64,000 nt of DNA from Eubacteriales bacterium (GTDB taxonomy: Bacteria; Bacillota; Clostridia; Christensenellales; CAG-138): the NCBI GenBank assembly GCA_021373115.1, contig JAJFTI010000006.1, positions 36,914-100,913 of the forward strand, written 5' to 3'. Both the position numbers and the translations under genes were made by a program. The notes beneath the pieces are model-generated. The model was given only the letters and a program-made list of their open reading frames with translations, did no database searches and was not told the DNA's origin. This document shows, one piece after another, positions 44,348 to 54,728 of this stretch; the first letter of the stretch is position 1; each line of letters starts with the position of its first letter.

Positions 44348-44790
44348 AAGTATTGCTCGAACAGGATGTAAAGGGAACGGGAAAAAAGGGTGAAGTGATC
44401 GAGGTTTCAGACGGTTTTGCACGCAACTTCCTTCTGCCGCACAAGCTCGCAACCCCGGCGGACGCGCAGGCCGTGAATGCGGCGAGCATCCAGAAAAGCG
44501 CCGCCGCGCACCGGAAGTTTCAGGCGGGCGTAGCCGCGCGCGACATGGCAAAACAGCTGGAAGGCGCGGCCGTAACGGTCAAAGCGAAGGTTGGCGAAAA
44601 CGGGCATCTCTTCGGCGCGATCACCGGCAAGGAGATTGCCGCCGCGCTGCTGGAGCAAAAGAAGCTCGAAGTCGATAAGAAAAAGATCGCTTTGGTCGAT
44701 CCGATCCGCGCGCTGGGCGAGTATACCGTTCGCGTGAGCCTGTATGAAAACACGTTTGCCAATGTAAAGGTCATCGTAGAAAAATGCTGA
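44344..44790 (+). CDS. rplI: 50S ribosomal protein L9
   Basis: A 148-residue L9. The N-terminal domain begins MKVLLEQDVKGTGKKGEVIEV and DGFARNFLLPHKLA, as in all bacterial L9, followed by a helix linker and the C-terminal rRNA-binding domain. Translationally coupled to gdpP through ATGA, and followed by dnaB, the conserved Firmicutes arrangement. Confidence 0.97.
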   Translation: MKVLLEQDVKGTGKKGEVIEVSDGFARNFLLPHKLATPADAQAVNAASIQKSAAAHRKFQAGVAARDMAKQLEGAAVTVKAKVGENGHLFGAITGKEIAAALLEQKKLEVDKKKIALVDPIRALGEYTVRVSLYENTFANVKVIVEKC

Positions 44791-44882
44791 TTTTGGAACG
44801 CGCTTTTCCATGCGCGAATTCGAATTGAAAAGTGCAAAAGCCGATTGCCGCGCGGTTCTATGCGGCGTGTTAGGAGAACCGG

Positions 44883-46253
<1,371 letters not shown>

Positions 46254-46284
46254 ACGGAATCCAACAACGAATGGAGACATAGAA

Positions 46285-46944
46285 ATGCTAAATCAGGACA
46301 TGTTCAACGATCTTTCCGCGACGATGGCAAAGGAACTGTTTTTGGAAACCACCTATCCTTGGGAGACTCTGCCGAAGATCAAGGAATTTGTCCGGACGCT
46401 TGGGCCGACGCTGAACCTGGAGGAGTACGACCACCCCTCACACGAGGTGTGGATCCACAAGAGCGTGAAGCTCTACCCGAACGTATATATCGACGGGCCG
46501 ACGATCATCGGCGCGGAAACGGAAGTACGCCCCGGGGCGTTCATCCGCGGCAGCGTGCTTGTTGGAAAGGGCTGTGTGGTCGGCAACAGCACGGAGCTGA
46601 AGAACTGCATCCTCTTCGACAAGGTTCAGGTTCCGCACTACAACTACGTTGGGGACAGTATTCTCGGAAACTATGCGCATATGGGCGCGGGATCGATCTG
46701 CTCGAACGTCAAGAGCGACAAGACGCTCGTCGTTGTGCGCGGGGACGGGTTGGTCATTGAAACGGGGCTGAAAAAGTTCGGCGCGATCCTGGGCGACCAC
46801 GTCGAGGTCGGGTGCAACAGCGTGCTGAATCCCGGCACGGTGCTGGAACCCTACTCTTCCGTTTATCCGCTTTCGCGCGTACGCGGCGTCGTACCCGCAC
46901 AGCACATTTTTAAATCACAGGATGACATCGTCCTGCGCAGCTAA
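46285..46944 (+). CDS. Left-handed beta-helix nucleotidyl/acyltransferase-like protein (GlmU C-terminal type)
   Basis: A 219-residue protein with hexapeptide repeats (VYIDGPTIIGAETEVRPGAF, GKGCVVGNSTELKNC, ILGNYAHMGAGSI) resembling the acetyltransferase half of GlmU. The N-terminal 50 residues are helical and the uridyltransferase domain is absent. Stand-alone proteins of this kind are common in Clostridia near sugar-nucleotide genes; the substrate is not known. The ATG at 46285 starts after the dnaB stop; the long frame from 46051 is an artefact within dnaB. Confidence 0.82.
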   Translation: MLNQDMFNDLSATMAKELFLETTYPWETLPKIKEFVRTLGPTLNLEEYDHPSHEVWIHKSVKLYPNVYIDGPTIIGAETEVRPGAFIRGSVLVGKGCVVGNSTELKNCILFDKVQVPHYNYVGDSILGNYAHMGAGSICSNVKSDKTLVVVRGDGLVIETGLKKFGAILGDHVEVGCNSVLNPGTVLEPYSSVYPLSRVRGVVPAQHIFKSQDDIVLRS

Positions 46945-46954
46945 ACGGGGAATT

Positions 46955-47007
46955 CGCCGCCTGTCTGGTGAAACGACAGAGTTTTGCCGACGGTGCGGCG
47001 TTTTTAT
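46955..47007 (+). terminator. Terminator after the beta-helix protein gene
   Basis: GCCG-ACGGTG-CGGC with TTTTTATTT directly after, within a wider fold in which CGCCGC (46955-46960) can pair with GCGGCG (46995-47000) around CTGTC...GACAG. Confidence 0.7.
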
Positions 47008-47180
47008 TTCGGGCGGCGAATAAAACGTTCGAAACAAAACAGTTATGCAGCTTTCACATTCCGGTTTGCGGGTAACCGGCCCGGTAAAATTGACGCAGGA
47101 TTTGCGATGGCGCTGAAATTGTGAAAAGCTCGAAACATTCCGTACAACCTGCTTTTTCACACGGGGGAATCGGCTATACT

Positions 47181-49127
47181 ATGCTTATGGTTACGTTTCG
47201 GCATCATTCAAGATATCTTTCGTTTCGCAGACCGCAGGGAGCGGCATCCTGCGGAGGGTTCGTGCATTTGGAGGCGGAGTGCGGCGGAGATCCCGGCGCG
47301 CGCGTCGTCATCCGCCTGTATAACCAGTTTGGCACGGAGTCGTTCAGTGACATGTCGCTGGAAAACGGGCGCGCGCGCGCGGATGTTGCCATGCCGCAGA
47401 CGCCGTGTCTCGTTTGGTATTATTTTCTGATTCATACCTCCGACGGGAGGACGCTTTATTACGGCGCGGACAGCGGCGAGGGCAAGCTGGAATTCAACGA
47501 ACCGCGCGCTTATCAGATTACGGTGTACGACGCGTCGTTTCAAACGCCCCGGCACTGGCGCGAGGGGATTGTTTACCAGATTTTTCCGGATCGGTTCCGG
47601 CGCAGCAGCTGGGAGGATTTTCGGGCGCGCGCCCAATACCATATGGAGAAGGGGCGCTTTTTGCGTATCCACGACCGCTGGGACGAGGATGTTTGCTTTA
47701 CGCCCGCGCCGGGTCAGCAGGATTATGAGCCGAACGACTTCTTTGGCGGGGATATCAACGGGATTCGAGAAAAACTCGGTTATCTAGCCGGGCTTGGCGT
47801 AACCACGATCTACCTTAACCCGATCTTCGAGTCTTCAAGCAACCACCGCTACGATACGGCGGATTACCACCATATCGACCCGATCTTTGGCAGCGAAGAG
47901 GAATTCCGCGCGCTGTGCGCAGAGGCGGGCGAGCTTGGTATCCGCATTATGCTTGACGGGGTGTTTTCGCATACCGGCGCGGACAGCCGCTATTTTGACA
48001 AATTCTCGCGCTACGAGGACGTAGGCGCTTACGAAGCGGAGGATTCGCCGTATAAGAACTGGTATACGTTTCACGGCGACCGCAAGCATTACGAGTGCTG
48101 GTGGGGTTTTCCGAGCCTGCCGAACGTAAACGAACTCGAGCCGGGCTATACCGCGTTTATTGCGGGCGAACAGGGCGTTCTGTCGCACTGGGCGGGAGCC
48201 GGGGCAAAGGACTGGCGGCTGGACGTTGCGGATGAACTGCCGGACGAATTCATTCGAATCCTGCGGCGACGGCTGAAGCAGAACGATCCGGAGTCGGTGC
48301 TGCTTGGTGAAGTTTGGGACGACTGCTCCAATAAATACGGCCCGGAAGGCAGGCGCGGCTATGTTTCGGGCGACGAGCTGGACAGCGCGATGAACTATCC
48401 CTTTACCGAAGCGATGGTTGCGTTTTTCACCGGGCATTCGGATGCCTACGCGCTTGATCACGCGCTGCAAACGCTGCGCGAGCACTATCCAAGGCCGTTC
48501 TTCGAGGCCTGCCTGAACCTGATCTCGTCGCACGATATCATTCGCGCGGCAACGGCGCTCTCCGGCGCGCCGGATCGAAACGCCGTCTCCCGCAAACTGC
48601 AGGCGGCATATCAGCCGGGCGAAAAGGATCAGCAAAAGGGTTTCCGCCGGTTGATTCTGGCGGCCGCGCTGCAGGTTTCGCTGCCCGGCGTGCCCTGCGT
48701 GTATTATGGCGACGAAGCGGGCATGACCGGCATGAGCGATCCCTTTAACCGCGCGACCTATCCGTGGGGGGGCGAAAACGAGAGCGTTTTTTCACCCTAT
48801 ACGGCGCTTCTGGCCGCGCGGCGGGACAGCCTGGCGCTCAAGCGCGGACTCTGCCGAATGGGCGCGCTTTCCCCGGAGGTCTACGCCGTCCTCCGCTGGC
48901 TGCCGGATACGGGCGAATACGCCGCAATGTTCGTCAACCGTGCGGAGCGCGAGCAGTCCGTTACTCTTCGACCCGGCGATATGACGCAGGGCCCGGACGG
49001 CGAAGGGGACGTTCATTTGATTCGGCCCATGAAAGAGACGCTGACGGGAGAAATGCTGACGCCGGAAAACGGCGAACTGCGCGTTACGCTTCCGCCGCTG
49101 ACCGCGCGGCTCTATCTTGGCAAATGA
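47181..49127 (+). CDS. GH13 alpha-amylase family enzyme (neopullulanase/maltodextrin hydrolase-like)
   Basis: A cytosolic glycosidase of about 648 residues. An N-terminal beta-sandwich domain of about 120 residues is followed by a (beta/alpha)8 barrel. GH13 regions: DGVFSHTG, nucleophile in DWRLDVADEL, acid/base in LLGEVWDD, and SSHD in place of the more usual NHD. No signal peptide. The first good ATG is 47181 with GGGGGAA upstream; a second ATG at 47187 is equally possible. It could degrade glycogen or imported maltodextrins. The TATACT just before the ATG would give an almost leaderless transcript if used as a -10. Confidence 0.88.
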   Translation: MLMVTFRHHSRYLSFRRPQGAASCGGFVHLEAECGGDPGARVVIRLYNQFGTESFSDMSLENGRARADVAMPQTPCLVWYYFLIHTSDGRTLYYGADSGEGKLEFNEPRAYQITVYDASFQTPRHWREGIVYQIFPDRFRRSSWEDFRARAQYHMEKGRFLRIHDRWDEDVCFTPAPGQQDYEPNDFFGGDINGIREKLGYLAGLGVTTIYLNPIFESSSNHRYDTADYHHIDPIFGSEEEFRALCAEAGELGIRIMLDGVFSHTGADSRYFDKFSRYEDVGAYEAEDSPYKNWYTFHGDRKHYECWWGFPSLPNVNELEPGYTAFIAGEQGVLSHWAGAGAKDWRLDVADELPDEFIRILRRRLKQNDPESVLLGEVWDDCSNKYGPEGRRGYVSGDELDSAMNYPFTEAMVAFFTGHSDAYALDHALQTLREHYPRPFFEACLNLISSHDIIRAATALSGAPDRNAVSRKLQAAYQPGEKDQQKGFRRLILAAALQVSLPGVPCVYYGDEAGMTGMSDPFNRATYPWGGENESVFSPYTALLAARRDSLALKRGLCRMGALSPEVYAVLRWLPDTGEYAAMFVNRAEREQSVTLRPGDMTQGPDGEGDVHLIRPMKETLTGEMLTPENGELRVTLPPLTARLYLGK

Positions 49128-49164
49128 TACGACTTAGGAATTTCCGATAAGGCGAGGGAACCAC

Positions 49165-49623
49165 ATGTTTCAAAGACAACAAAGATATCTGGATGAGCTG
49201 AACCGCACGATGCTGATTACGGCGCTCGTGCTGATGATCATCAGCATGTTCTTTTTCCAGTTTGGCACATGGCCACGTTACGTTTTTTCCGCCGTATCCG
49301 CGGCGCTGCTGGTTTTGCTTGTGCTGCGCATGACGAGCCGGAATCAGGCGAAGCGCAATCAGGAGAACCTTCGATTCCTGACCGCCGTCACGGCGGTTCG
49401 GGACTGGTTTCGGCGAACGTTTCGAAAAGGCACATACTCCGGCGGCACCTATCAGGCGCCGCGCGTGAAAAAGTCGGGCAAGAATCCAAGCTGGAGCGAG
49501 ATGCGGCAGTATAAGTATCTGATCTGTCCGCAATGTACGCAGCGTCTGCGCGTTCCGCGCGGCAAGGGTCGAATCCGCGTGACCTGCACGAACTGCGGCA
49601 ACGTATTTGAGACGAAGAGCTGA
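49165..49623 (+). CDS. Small membrane protein with C-terminal zinc ribbon, function unknown
   Basis: 152 residues. Two membrane helices (MLITALVLMIISMFFFQF and YVFSAVSAALLVLLVLRM) are followed by a basic linker and a zinc-ribbon-like C-terminus with CPQC and CTNC pairs separated by about 18 residues, rich in arginine. I do not recognise the family; similar proteins are widespread in Clostridia. GCGAGGGAACC precedes the ATG. Confidence 0.8.
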   Translation: MFQRQQRYLDELNRTMLITALVLMIISMFFFQFGTWPRYVFSAVSAALLVLLVLRMTSRNQAKRNQENLRFLTAVTAVRDWFRRTFRKGTYSGGTYQAPRVKKSGKNPSWSEMRQYKYLICPQCTQRLRVPRGKGRIRVTCTNCGNVFETKS

Positions 49624-49675
49624 GAAACTCTTACGGCGCGCGTGAAAACATTGAGCGCGAGATTCGAAAAAAGCA

Positions 49676-49717
49676 TTTGCTTTTTTTGGAATTGTGATAT
49701 ACTAGTAAATAACTAGT
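49676..49717 (+). promoter_or_regulatory. Promoter with ACTAGT repeat, upstream of the DUF1858 gene
   Basis: TTTGCT (49676-49681), a 16-base spacer, TATACT (49698-49703) preceded by TGA, an extended -10. ACTAGT occurs at 49701-49706 and again at 49712-49717. Each is a palindrome and together they form a dyad overlapping the -10 and start point, the position expected of a repressor site. Confidence 0.6.
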
Positions 49718-49763
49718 GATTCCGAGAGGAAGATACTAGACCAGACAACCGGAGGAAACATAC

Positions 49764-49964
49764 ATGCAGGCAAACAAAGATATGCTGATTCAGCAGGTAA
49801 TCGAACTTGACGAAGGCACCGCGGAAATTCTGATGAACGCGGGAATGCATTGCCTCGGCTGCGCAATGGCGCATGGCGAAACAATTGAGCAGGCCTGCGC
49901 GGTGCACGGGATCAACGTGGATGCGCTGATTGGCGAAATCAACCAGTACCTAGCGGCAAAGTAA
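49764..49964 (+). CDS. DUF1858 domain protein
   Basis: A 66-residue protein of the DUF1858/ScdA-N type. It has the LIQQVIELDEGTAEILMNAGMHCLGC core with the conserved CxxC (HCLGCAMAHGETIEQACAVHGI). Members occur alone or fused to redox and hybrid-cluster proteins and are thought to bind metal or sense redox state. A strong GGAGG precedes the ATG, with its own promoter and terminator. Confidence 0.88.
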   Translation: MQANKDMLIQQVIELDEGTAEILMNAGMHCLGCAMAHGETIEQACAVHGINVDALIGEINQYLAAK

Positions 49965-49993
49965 TTACAACGTTTGACCAAACAAGCGAATTG

Positions 49994-50016
49994 GCCGCCA
50001 TTCCGGCGGCTTTTTT
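49994..50016 (+). terminator. Rho-independent terminator after the DUF1858 gene
   Basis: GCCGCC-ATTCC-GGCGGC followed by TTTTTT. Confidence 0.9.
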
Positions 50017-50037
50017 GCGCGGCTGGCGTTTCGCTTC

Positions 50038-50067
50038 TTGACACATTCGTTCACAGCGGCGTATAAA
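50038..50067 (+). promoter_or_regulatory. Promoter of the DUF5685/J-domain gene pair
   Basis: TTGACA (50038-50043), an 18-base spacer, TATAAA (50062-50067), about 60 bases before the start codon. Confidence 0.7.
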
Positions 50068-50130
50068 ATTAGCGTGGAAACGTACGTTCGAACATGATAC
50101 AATACTGGGCGAGTGCAGAAAGGGAGCCGT

Positions 50131-50991
50131 ATGTTCGGATATATCCGTCCGCTGGAGTGCGAACTGAAGGTACGCGAACAGGCGGAATACCGCGGCTATT
50201 ACTGCGGGCTGTGCAAGGACATTGGTATTCGTTACGGGCAGATAGAGCGGCTGACGCTGAGCTACGACTGCGCGTTCCTCGCCGCGCTGCTCTCCGCGCT
50301 GTCCGGCGGCGCCGGTTTTTCACGGAGCAACTGCGGCCCGCGGTGCTACCGCGGCAAGCGGTTGATTGCAGAACGATCGCCGGAACTCGACTACGCCGCC
50401 GATGTCAACATACTGCTTGCCTGGTATCAGGCGGCGGACGATGCGGCGGACGAAACGAGCGCAAGGGCCCTGGCCGCGCGCACAGCGCTGCGGCGGGCGT
50501 ACCGCAGGGCGGCAAAGAAGCATTCCGCGCTGGATTGTGAAATCCGGGAACAAACCGGCCGGCTGCACGCCATGGAGCGCGAAGGAGCAGCCTCTACGGA
50601 CGAACCAAGCGATACCTTTGGCAGGACGCTTACCGCCGTGATCCTCGGCGCGCCCATGCTGCCGGAAAGCGAGCGTGCGGCGGCGGAATGGATGTTTTAC
50701 AATCTTGGCAAATGGGTATACCTGATTGACGCCTGGGACGACCGCGAACAGGATCGGAAGCGCGGCGGGTATAATTCTTTTTTACAAACGGAAATGGAAG
50801 TTTCTCAGGCGGAATTTTTGCTTAACGTTACGCGAAGCGAAATTGGAAAGGCCTTCGACCTGCTGCAGCTGAAGCAGCCGAGCGGACTGATTGAGAATAT
50901 TGTGCGTCTGGGACTCGAAAGCACGCAAAGACGCGTATTATACGGAAAAGGCGGCTGCAACCGGACGGATGGAACGCCGCAATCGACATAA
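50131..50991 (+). CDS. DUF5685 family protein
   Basis: About 286 residues; the N-terminus [36 protein letters not shown], here split over its first 36 positions, is typical of DUF5685, as are [13 protein letters not shown] and [17 protein letters not shown]. The protein is mostly helical, contains a CxxC (YCGLCK), and the acidic DAWDD segment recalls all-alpha prenyl-synthase-like enzymes, but no activity is established. It is 11 bases before the J-domain gene and probably functions with it. Confidence 0.8.
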   Translation: MFGYIRPLECELKVREQAEYRGYYCGLCKDIGIRYGQIERLTLSYDCAFLAALLSALSGGAGFSRSNCGPRCYRGKRLIAERSPELDYAADVNILLAWYQAADDAADETSARALAARTALRRAYRRAAKKHSALDCEIREQTGRLHAMEREGAASTDEPSDTFGRTLTAVILGAPMLPESERAAAEWMFYNLGKWVYLIDAWDDREQDRKRGGYNSFLQTEMEVSQAEFLLNVTRSEIGKAFDLLQLKQPSGLIENIVRLGLESTQRRVLYGKGGCNRTDGTPQST

Positions 50992-51002
50992 GGAGACGGA
51001 AC

Positions 51003-51632
51003 ATGAACCCCTATAAAGTTCTGGGCGTGAGTGAAAATGCCTCGCAGGAGGAGATTCGCGCCGCGTATTTAGAGTTGGTCAAAAAGTACCACCCCGACAA
51101 ATACACGGATAATCCCCTCAAAGAGCTGGCCGGCGAGAAGCTCAAGGAGATTAACCAGGCCTATGAAATGCTCACGAAAAAACAGACGACATCCTCCGGC
51201 GGTTCGTATGGGTCGTCCTCCGGCGCTTACGGGTCCGGCGGAAGCAACACCGGCTACCGACCCGGCGGAACGGCATACAGCGGGCCGAACGCAACCGAGT
51301 TTGCCCGGGCGCGTTCCTTCATCAACCAGAATAACCTCAACGCGGCGCGGGCGGTTCTGGACAGTGTCGGGGTGCACAACGCGGAGTGGAACTATCTTTA
51401 CGGCGTGATTTATCTGCGGCAGGGCTGGTATGAAAAGGCGCAGGCCTGCATCACACGCGCTTATGAAGCGGAACCGGATAATCCCGAATACCGCAACGCA
51501 TATGTTTCGCTGAACAACTCCGGCCGCGTTTATACGCGCGGTTCCGGCGGGGATATGAACGCAACGCCCTGCTGCGACGTATGCTCCGCGCTCATGTGCC
51601 TGAACTGCTGCTGCGGCGGAGATTGCTGCTAG
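51003..51632 (+). CDS. J-domain protein with cysteine-rich C-terminus
   Basis: A 209-residue co-chaperone-like protein. The J domain ([19 protein letters not shown], then HPDK) covers residues 1-62 and should stimulate a DnaK-type chaperone. A Ser/Gly-rich linker, a TPR-like helical region (residues 100-160) and a tail with CCDVC, CLNCCC and DCC follow. It lacks the DnaJ zinc finger and substrate domains. The cysteine cluster could bind metal or an Fe-S cluster. The paired DUF5685 gene shares its promoter. Confidence 0.9.
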   Translation: MNPYKVLGVSENASQEEIRAAYLELVKKYHPDKYTDNPLKELAGEKLKEINQAYEMLTKKQTTSSGGSYGSSSGAYGSGGSNTGYRPGGTAYSGPNATEFARARSFINQNNLNAARAVLDSVGVHNAEWNYLYGVIYLRQGWYEKAQACITRAYEAEPDNPEYRNAYVSLNNSGRVYTRGSGGDMNATPCCDVCSALMCLNCCCGGDCC

Positions 51633-51647
51633 ATGGCATATGAATAG

Positions 51648-51675
51648 AACAGCGCCCTTGCGGGCGCTGTTTTTT
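51648..51675 (+). terminator. Rho-independent terminator after the J-domain gene
   Basis: AACAGCGCCC-TTGC-GGGCGCTGTT followed by TTTT. A 10-bp perfect stem. Confidence 0.92.
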
Positions 51676-51684
51676 GTAACGTCT

Positions 51685-52296
51685 CTATTGCTGAACAGAA
51701 TCGATGATCAAATCGCAGCTTTGCTTGATTTTGAGCGCGTCGAAATAGGCGTTTTCGAGTGGAATCCAGCGGCTTTGGAAGATGCTCAGCTGCGCTTCCC
51801 CATTCCGGCGGCGAATGCGCTCGATCTGAAGCGAAGGATCTATGCGGCAGAACACCTTAATATCGTAATACGGCGCGAGCAGCGGATGCAGGCTGTATGC
51901 ACCTTCTACGACGCAGACGGGAGCAGGTTCGATCGCAACGGGAGCGAGCAGACGATCCCGCTTGCAGTCGTAGCGGACGTACGAAACGGATTCGCCGCGT
52001 GATATAGGCGCAAGCACTTCGTCAAGAAAGCGCTCCGCGTCCACGTTGCCGCCCGGCTTGCCAAGGCGCTCCGCCGTTCGCCGCTCCGGCTGAAGAAAAA
52101 AGTCATCCATATGAAACACGTCCGCGCCAAGACGCTCGCCCAGGAGCTGTGCAAAGGTTGTTTTGCCCGCGCAGCAGTTCCCGTCGATTGCGAGGATCAC
52201 GCGCGGCCGGGTTCGCAGCAGCGCGCAGACGCGGGCGGAGACGGCGTCGAACGCGGCACTGCCGGATGAAGCGATTCGGATTGGATCTGAGGTCAT
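51685..52296 (-). CDS. P-loop nucleoside/uridine kinase-like protein
   Basis: About 203 residues. Walker A is AIDGNCCAGKTTFAQLL near residue 40; VFHMDDFFLQPERR matches the substrate/lid region of uridine and pantothenate kinases, VCVVEGAYSLHPLL the Walker B-like strand, and RIDPSLQIERIRRRNG the lid arginines. The substrate may be uridine or another small molecule. The ATG at 52296 fits the protein; AAGGAG is 14 bases upstream, longer than usual, and an in-frame ATG at 52335 is an alternative. The longer frame to 52662 antisense to the next gene is not real. Confidence 0.82.
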   Translation of the reverse strand: MTSDPIRIASSGSAAFDAVSARVCALLRTRPRVILAIDGNCCAGKTTFAQLLGERLGADVFHMDDFFLQPERRTAERLGKPGGNVDAERFLDEVLAPISRGESVSYVRYDCKRDRLLAPVAIEPAPVCVVEGAYSLHPLLAPYYDIKVFCRIDPSLQIERIRRRNGEAQLSIFQSRWIPLENAYFDALKIKQSCDLIIDSVQQ

Positions 52297-52351
52297 ATTT
52301 TGTGGTATAACTCCTTGCAGAATTCCAATGTTCATTGTAACAAAAAAGTGC

Positions 52352-52382
52352 GGCAAAAGAAAATGCCGGCGTTTGAGCCGGC
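52352..52382 (-). terminator. Terminator of the GH4/BadF-kinase operon
   Basis: On the minus strand GCCGGC-TCAAAC-GCCGGC is followed by ATTTTCTTTT. It lies about 40 bases after the end of the kinase gene. Confidence 0.75.
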
Positions 52383-52421
52383 GGATACGGAACGAATGAA
52401 AGAAAGATGTTATTGCCTGGC

Positions 52422-53384
52422 TTAGGAAGAAGCCCTGCCGTATGCCGAGAGATTGTTTCGCATCCTTACCCAGCGCACCGCGCCTTCGACGGGCGCGAGG
52501 TCGTTGACCTGCAGGCGATAAACGCTGCCTTTGCGTCGCAGCAGCTCGTACTCGATCATGCGCCGGTAGGAGGCGGGGGCGACAGCCGTCAGGATTGAGC
52601 CGGAGAGTGCAACGCGAACCGGCGGTTCCAGCAAGAGCGCTTCCGAAACGGCAATGATGCAATCCGCCGCATGCGACGCGGCCTGCGCCGCATACAGCAT
52701 GGCGAGTTCGTCCCCTGTTTCCATCGCAGTAAAGAACAGCCCGATGAGGAGCTTGGCGGCTTCCTCATTTTGAATGCGCGCCGCGGATGCGAGAAAAGCT
52801 TCCGGCGAATGTACGTCGAACAGCGTAAAGTATCCGTCCTTCAGAGAGGTGAACTTCCGGCCGAAGAACAGGTGCTGATAGATCGAGCGGTAAACGAACG
52901 CTACGATATCGAAACCGCCTCCGATATCCCCGCTGAGTACGCCGATCCCGCCGAATTGCGCGCGTTTTCCTTCCGCGTTCATTCCGCCGCAGGTAACGCC
53001 GGAACCGGCGGAGTAGCAAATGCCAACGCCGTTTTCAACGCCGGCCATCACACCGAGATATCCGTCGTTGCAGACAAGGCAGCTTTTCAGGCCGCGCGCC
53101 TGCAGGCTGGAAGTCAGCGCGTCCGCCTGCTCCTCATAATCCGCCCCGGCGAGACCCAGCACCGCGTCCGCAACATTGGAAAGCGTATAGCCGTTTGCGT
53201 CGAGCAGGATCGAAGCATACAGAACCAACCGTTCCGCCGCATCGCTGAATCCGCCGGCCATGGTTTCGTGATTCGTTGCGCCGCCGCGATACGCCGCGAT
53301 GACGGCGCCGGTTTCGTTCAGCAGGCGATATTCCGTTTTCGAATTGCCTCCGTCAACGGCGAGATAGCATTTTTTGTCGTCCAT
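52422..53384 (-). CDS. BadF/BadG-family kinase (N-acetylglucosamine kinase-like)
   Basis: A 320-residue ASKHA-fold protein. Phosphate 1 is LAVDGGNSKTEYRLL near residue 8; the phosphate 2 and adenosine regions are YSAGSGVTCGG and VALSGSILTA. Members phosphorylate N-acetylglucosamine, glucosamine or related sugars. It lies 54 bases after a GH4 6-phospho-glycosidase, so the pair may phosphorylate and split a disaccharide that enters without a phosphotransferase system. GAAGGATGAGG precedes the ATG. Confidence 0.88.
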   Translation of the reverse strand: MDDKKCYLAVDGGNSKTEYRLLNETGAVIAAYRGGATNHETMAGGFSDAAERLVLYASILLDANGYTLSNVADAVLGLAGADYEEQADALTSSLQARGLKSCLVCNDGYLGVMAGVENGVGICYSAGSGVTCGGMNAEGKRAQFGGIGVLSGDIGGGFDIVAFVYRSIYQHLFFGRKFTSLKDGYFTLFDVHSPEAFLASAARIQNEEAAKLLIGLFFTAMETGDELAMLYAAQAASHAADCIIAVSEALLLEPPVRVALSGSILTAVAPASYRRMIEYELLRRKGSVYRLQVNDLAPVEGAVRWVRMRNNLSAYGRASS

Positions 53385-53438
53385 ATCCTCATCCTTCGGA
53401 TTTGATGATCTTTTGCCGGAGCCGGATGAACCGTTTTT

Positions 53439-54728
53439 TCAGGATGGAAAGAAGCGGGGAAGCAGCGTACGATTCTGATCGAGCATCTCCTCCAAGCAGG
53501 GAATTGCATCGTCCAGGTCGGCGGTAATCGGATTGCAGGCGAGTGCCTGCCGCGCAACGGCACGATCCCCGGTAAGCGCCGCGCGAACCGCGAGCGTTTC
53601 ATAGGCTTTCACACTTTGCACAAGCATCCGGAGCGCTTCGCTTGGCTGCACGGTGATTGGATTTCTTGAAATGTGGTCTTTTTCAACGAAACAGCTCGTT
53701 TCAATTACGCTGGAATCCGGAAGGAAATCGAGTGTGCCGCAGTTTTGAACATCCACCACATGATGCCCCGGCGCCGCGCCGGAAAGCGAAGCGATGAGCG
53801 CGACCGCCGCCTCGGAATAGAGATGTCCGCCGCGTTCCGCGAGCATGGAGGGAACCTCGTCGTTTCGTTCGTCGGAATAATACGACAGCAGACGGGCTTC
53901 AATCTCCCGGCAGGCCTCGCCGCGCGTTTGCGGCGCCTGTTTCTGCTCACCGAGTTTCCGCGCGCGATAGAAGTAGTATTGCAGATAATCGTTCGGAACC
54001 GCGCGGAGCAGTTCAATGATGGGGCGGTAGTTCGCAATCCATTCGTCCTGCTTGGCCGCGTGCAAAAGAACCTGCTCATCAAGCAACTGCGGCAGGACGT
54101 TTTGACCGTTTACATAAACTGCGGTGATTGCCCCGCAGTGGTTCAGGGAAACGGTTTCGAGCCGCACCTGCTCCATCGGCAGCCCGAGAAGCCTGGCGAT
54201 CCGCTCCTGCGCGCCGATGGGAAGGTTGCATAGACCGACCGCCTTGACAGGTGTGTGGTTGAGCAGAAACTCGGTTACGATGCCGGAAGGATTTGCGAAA
54301 TTGATCAGCCAGGCTTGCGGCGCATAGCGGGCGGCGGCATCGGCAATTGTTTCCAGCTGCGGAATCGTTCGAAGCGCGTTGACAAAGCCGCCGATTCCGG
54401 TGGTTTCCTGACCGATCATGTTGTAGGAAAGCGGGATTTTCTCGTCGCGGATTCGTGCCTCGAGCTTGCCCGCGCGGATCTGGGTTACGATGAAATCCGC
54501 GCCGTCCAGCGCCCGATCCGTCTGAATGGTTCGGGTGACGCGGGGGGTGAGGCCGTTTCGGTTCAGAACGCGTTCGCAGAATTCGCCAACGATATTCAGC
54601 CGCGTTTCGTCGATATCCGTGAGCCGGAGTTCGTCAAGGGTCAGAATTTCGCGACGGCGAACCAATCCCTGCATCAACTCGGGACAATAGGTGCTGCCGG
54701 CGCCTGCGATTGCTAGCTTTATACCCAT
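53439..54728 (-). CDS. Glycoside hydrolase family 4 (6-phospho-beta-glucosidase-like)
   Basis: An NAD- and metal-dependent glycosidase that works by oxidation-elimination, 429 residues. The N-terminal Rossmann motif is IAGAGSTYCPELMQGL, followed by DGADFIVTQIRAG, GQETTGIGGFVNALRTIP and the metal cysteine in GLCNLPIG. The usual NHL reads NHC (SLNHCGAI). The long frame reaching 55208 includes promoter DNA; the ATG at 54728 has GGAGG five bases upstream and the correct family start. No phosphotransferase genes are nearby. Confidence 0.92.
   Translation of the reverse strand: MGIKLAIAGAGSTYCPELMQGLVRRREILTLDELRLTDIDETRLNIVGEFCERVLNRNGLTPRVTRTIQTDRALDGADFIVTQIRAGKLEARIRDEKIPLSYNMIGQETTGIGGFVNALRTIPQLETIADAAARYAPQAWLINFANPSGIVTEFLLNHTPVKAVGLCNLPIGAQERIARLLGLPMEQVRLETVSLNHCGAITAVYVNGQNVLPQLLDEQVLLHAAKQDEWIANYRPIIELLRAVPNDYLQYYFYRARKLGEQKQAPQTRGEACREIEARLLSYYSDERNDEVPSMLAERGGHLYSEAAVALIASLSGAAPGHHVVDVQNCGTLDFLPDSSVIETSCFVEKDHISRNPITVQPSEALRMLVQSVKAYETLAVRAALTGDRAVARQALACNPITADLDDAIPCLEEMLDQNRTLLPRFFPS

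Noticed and set aside
42497..44551. 684-codon minus-strand frame opposite gdpP and rplI
   Set aside because: Antisense to two conserved genes; its length reflects GC bias at third codon positions.
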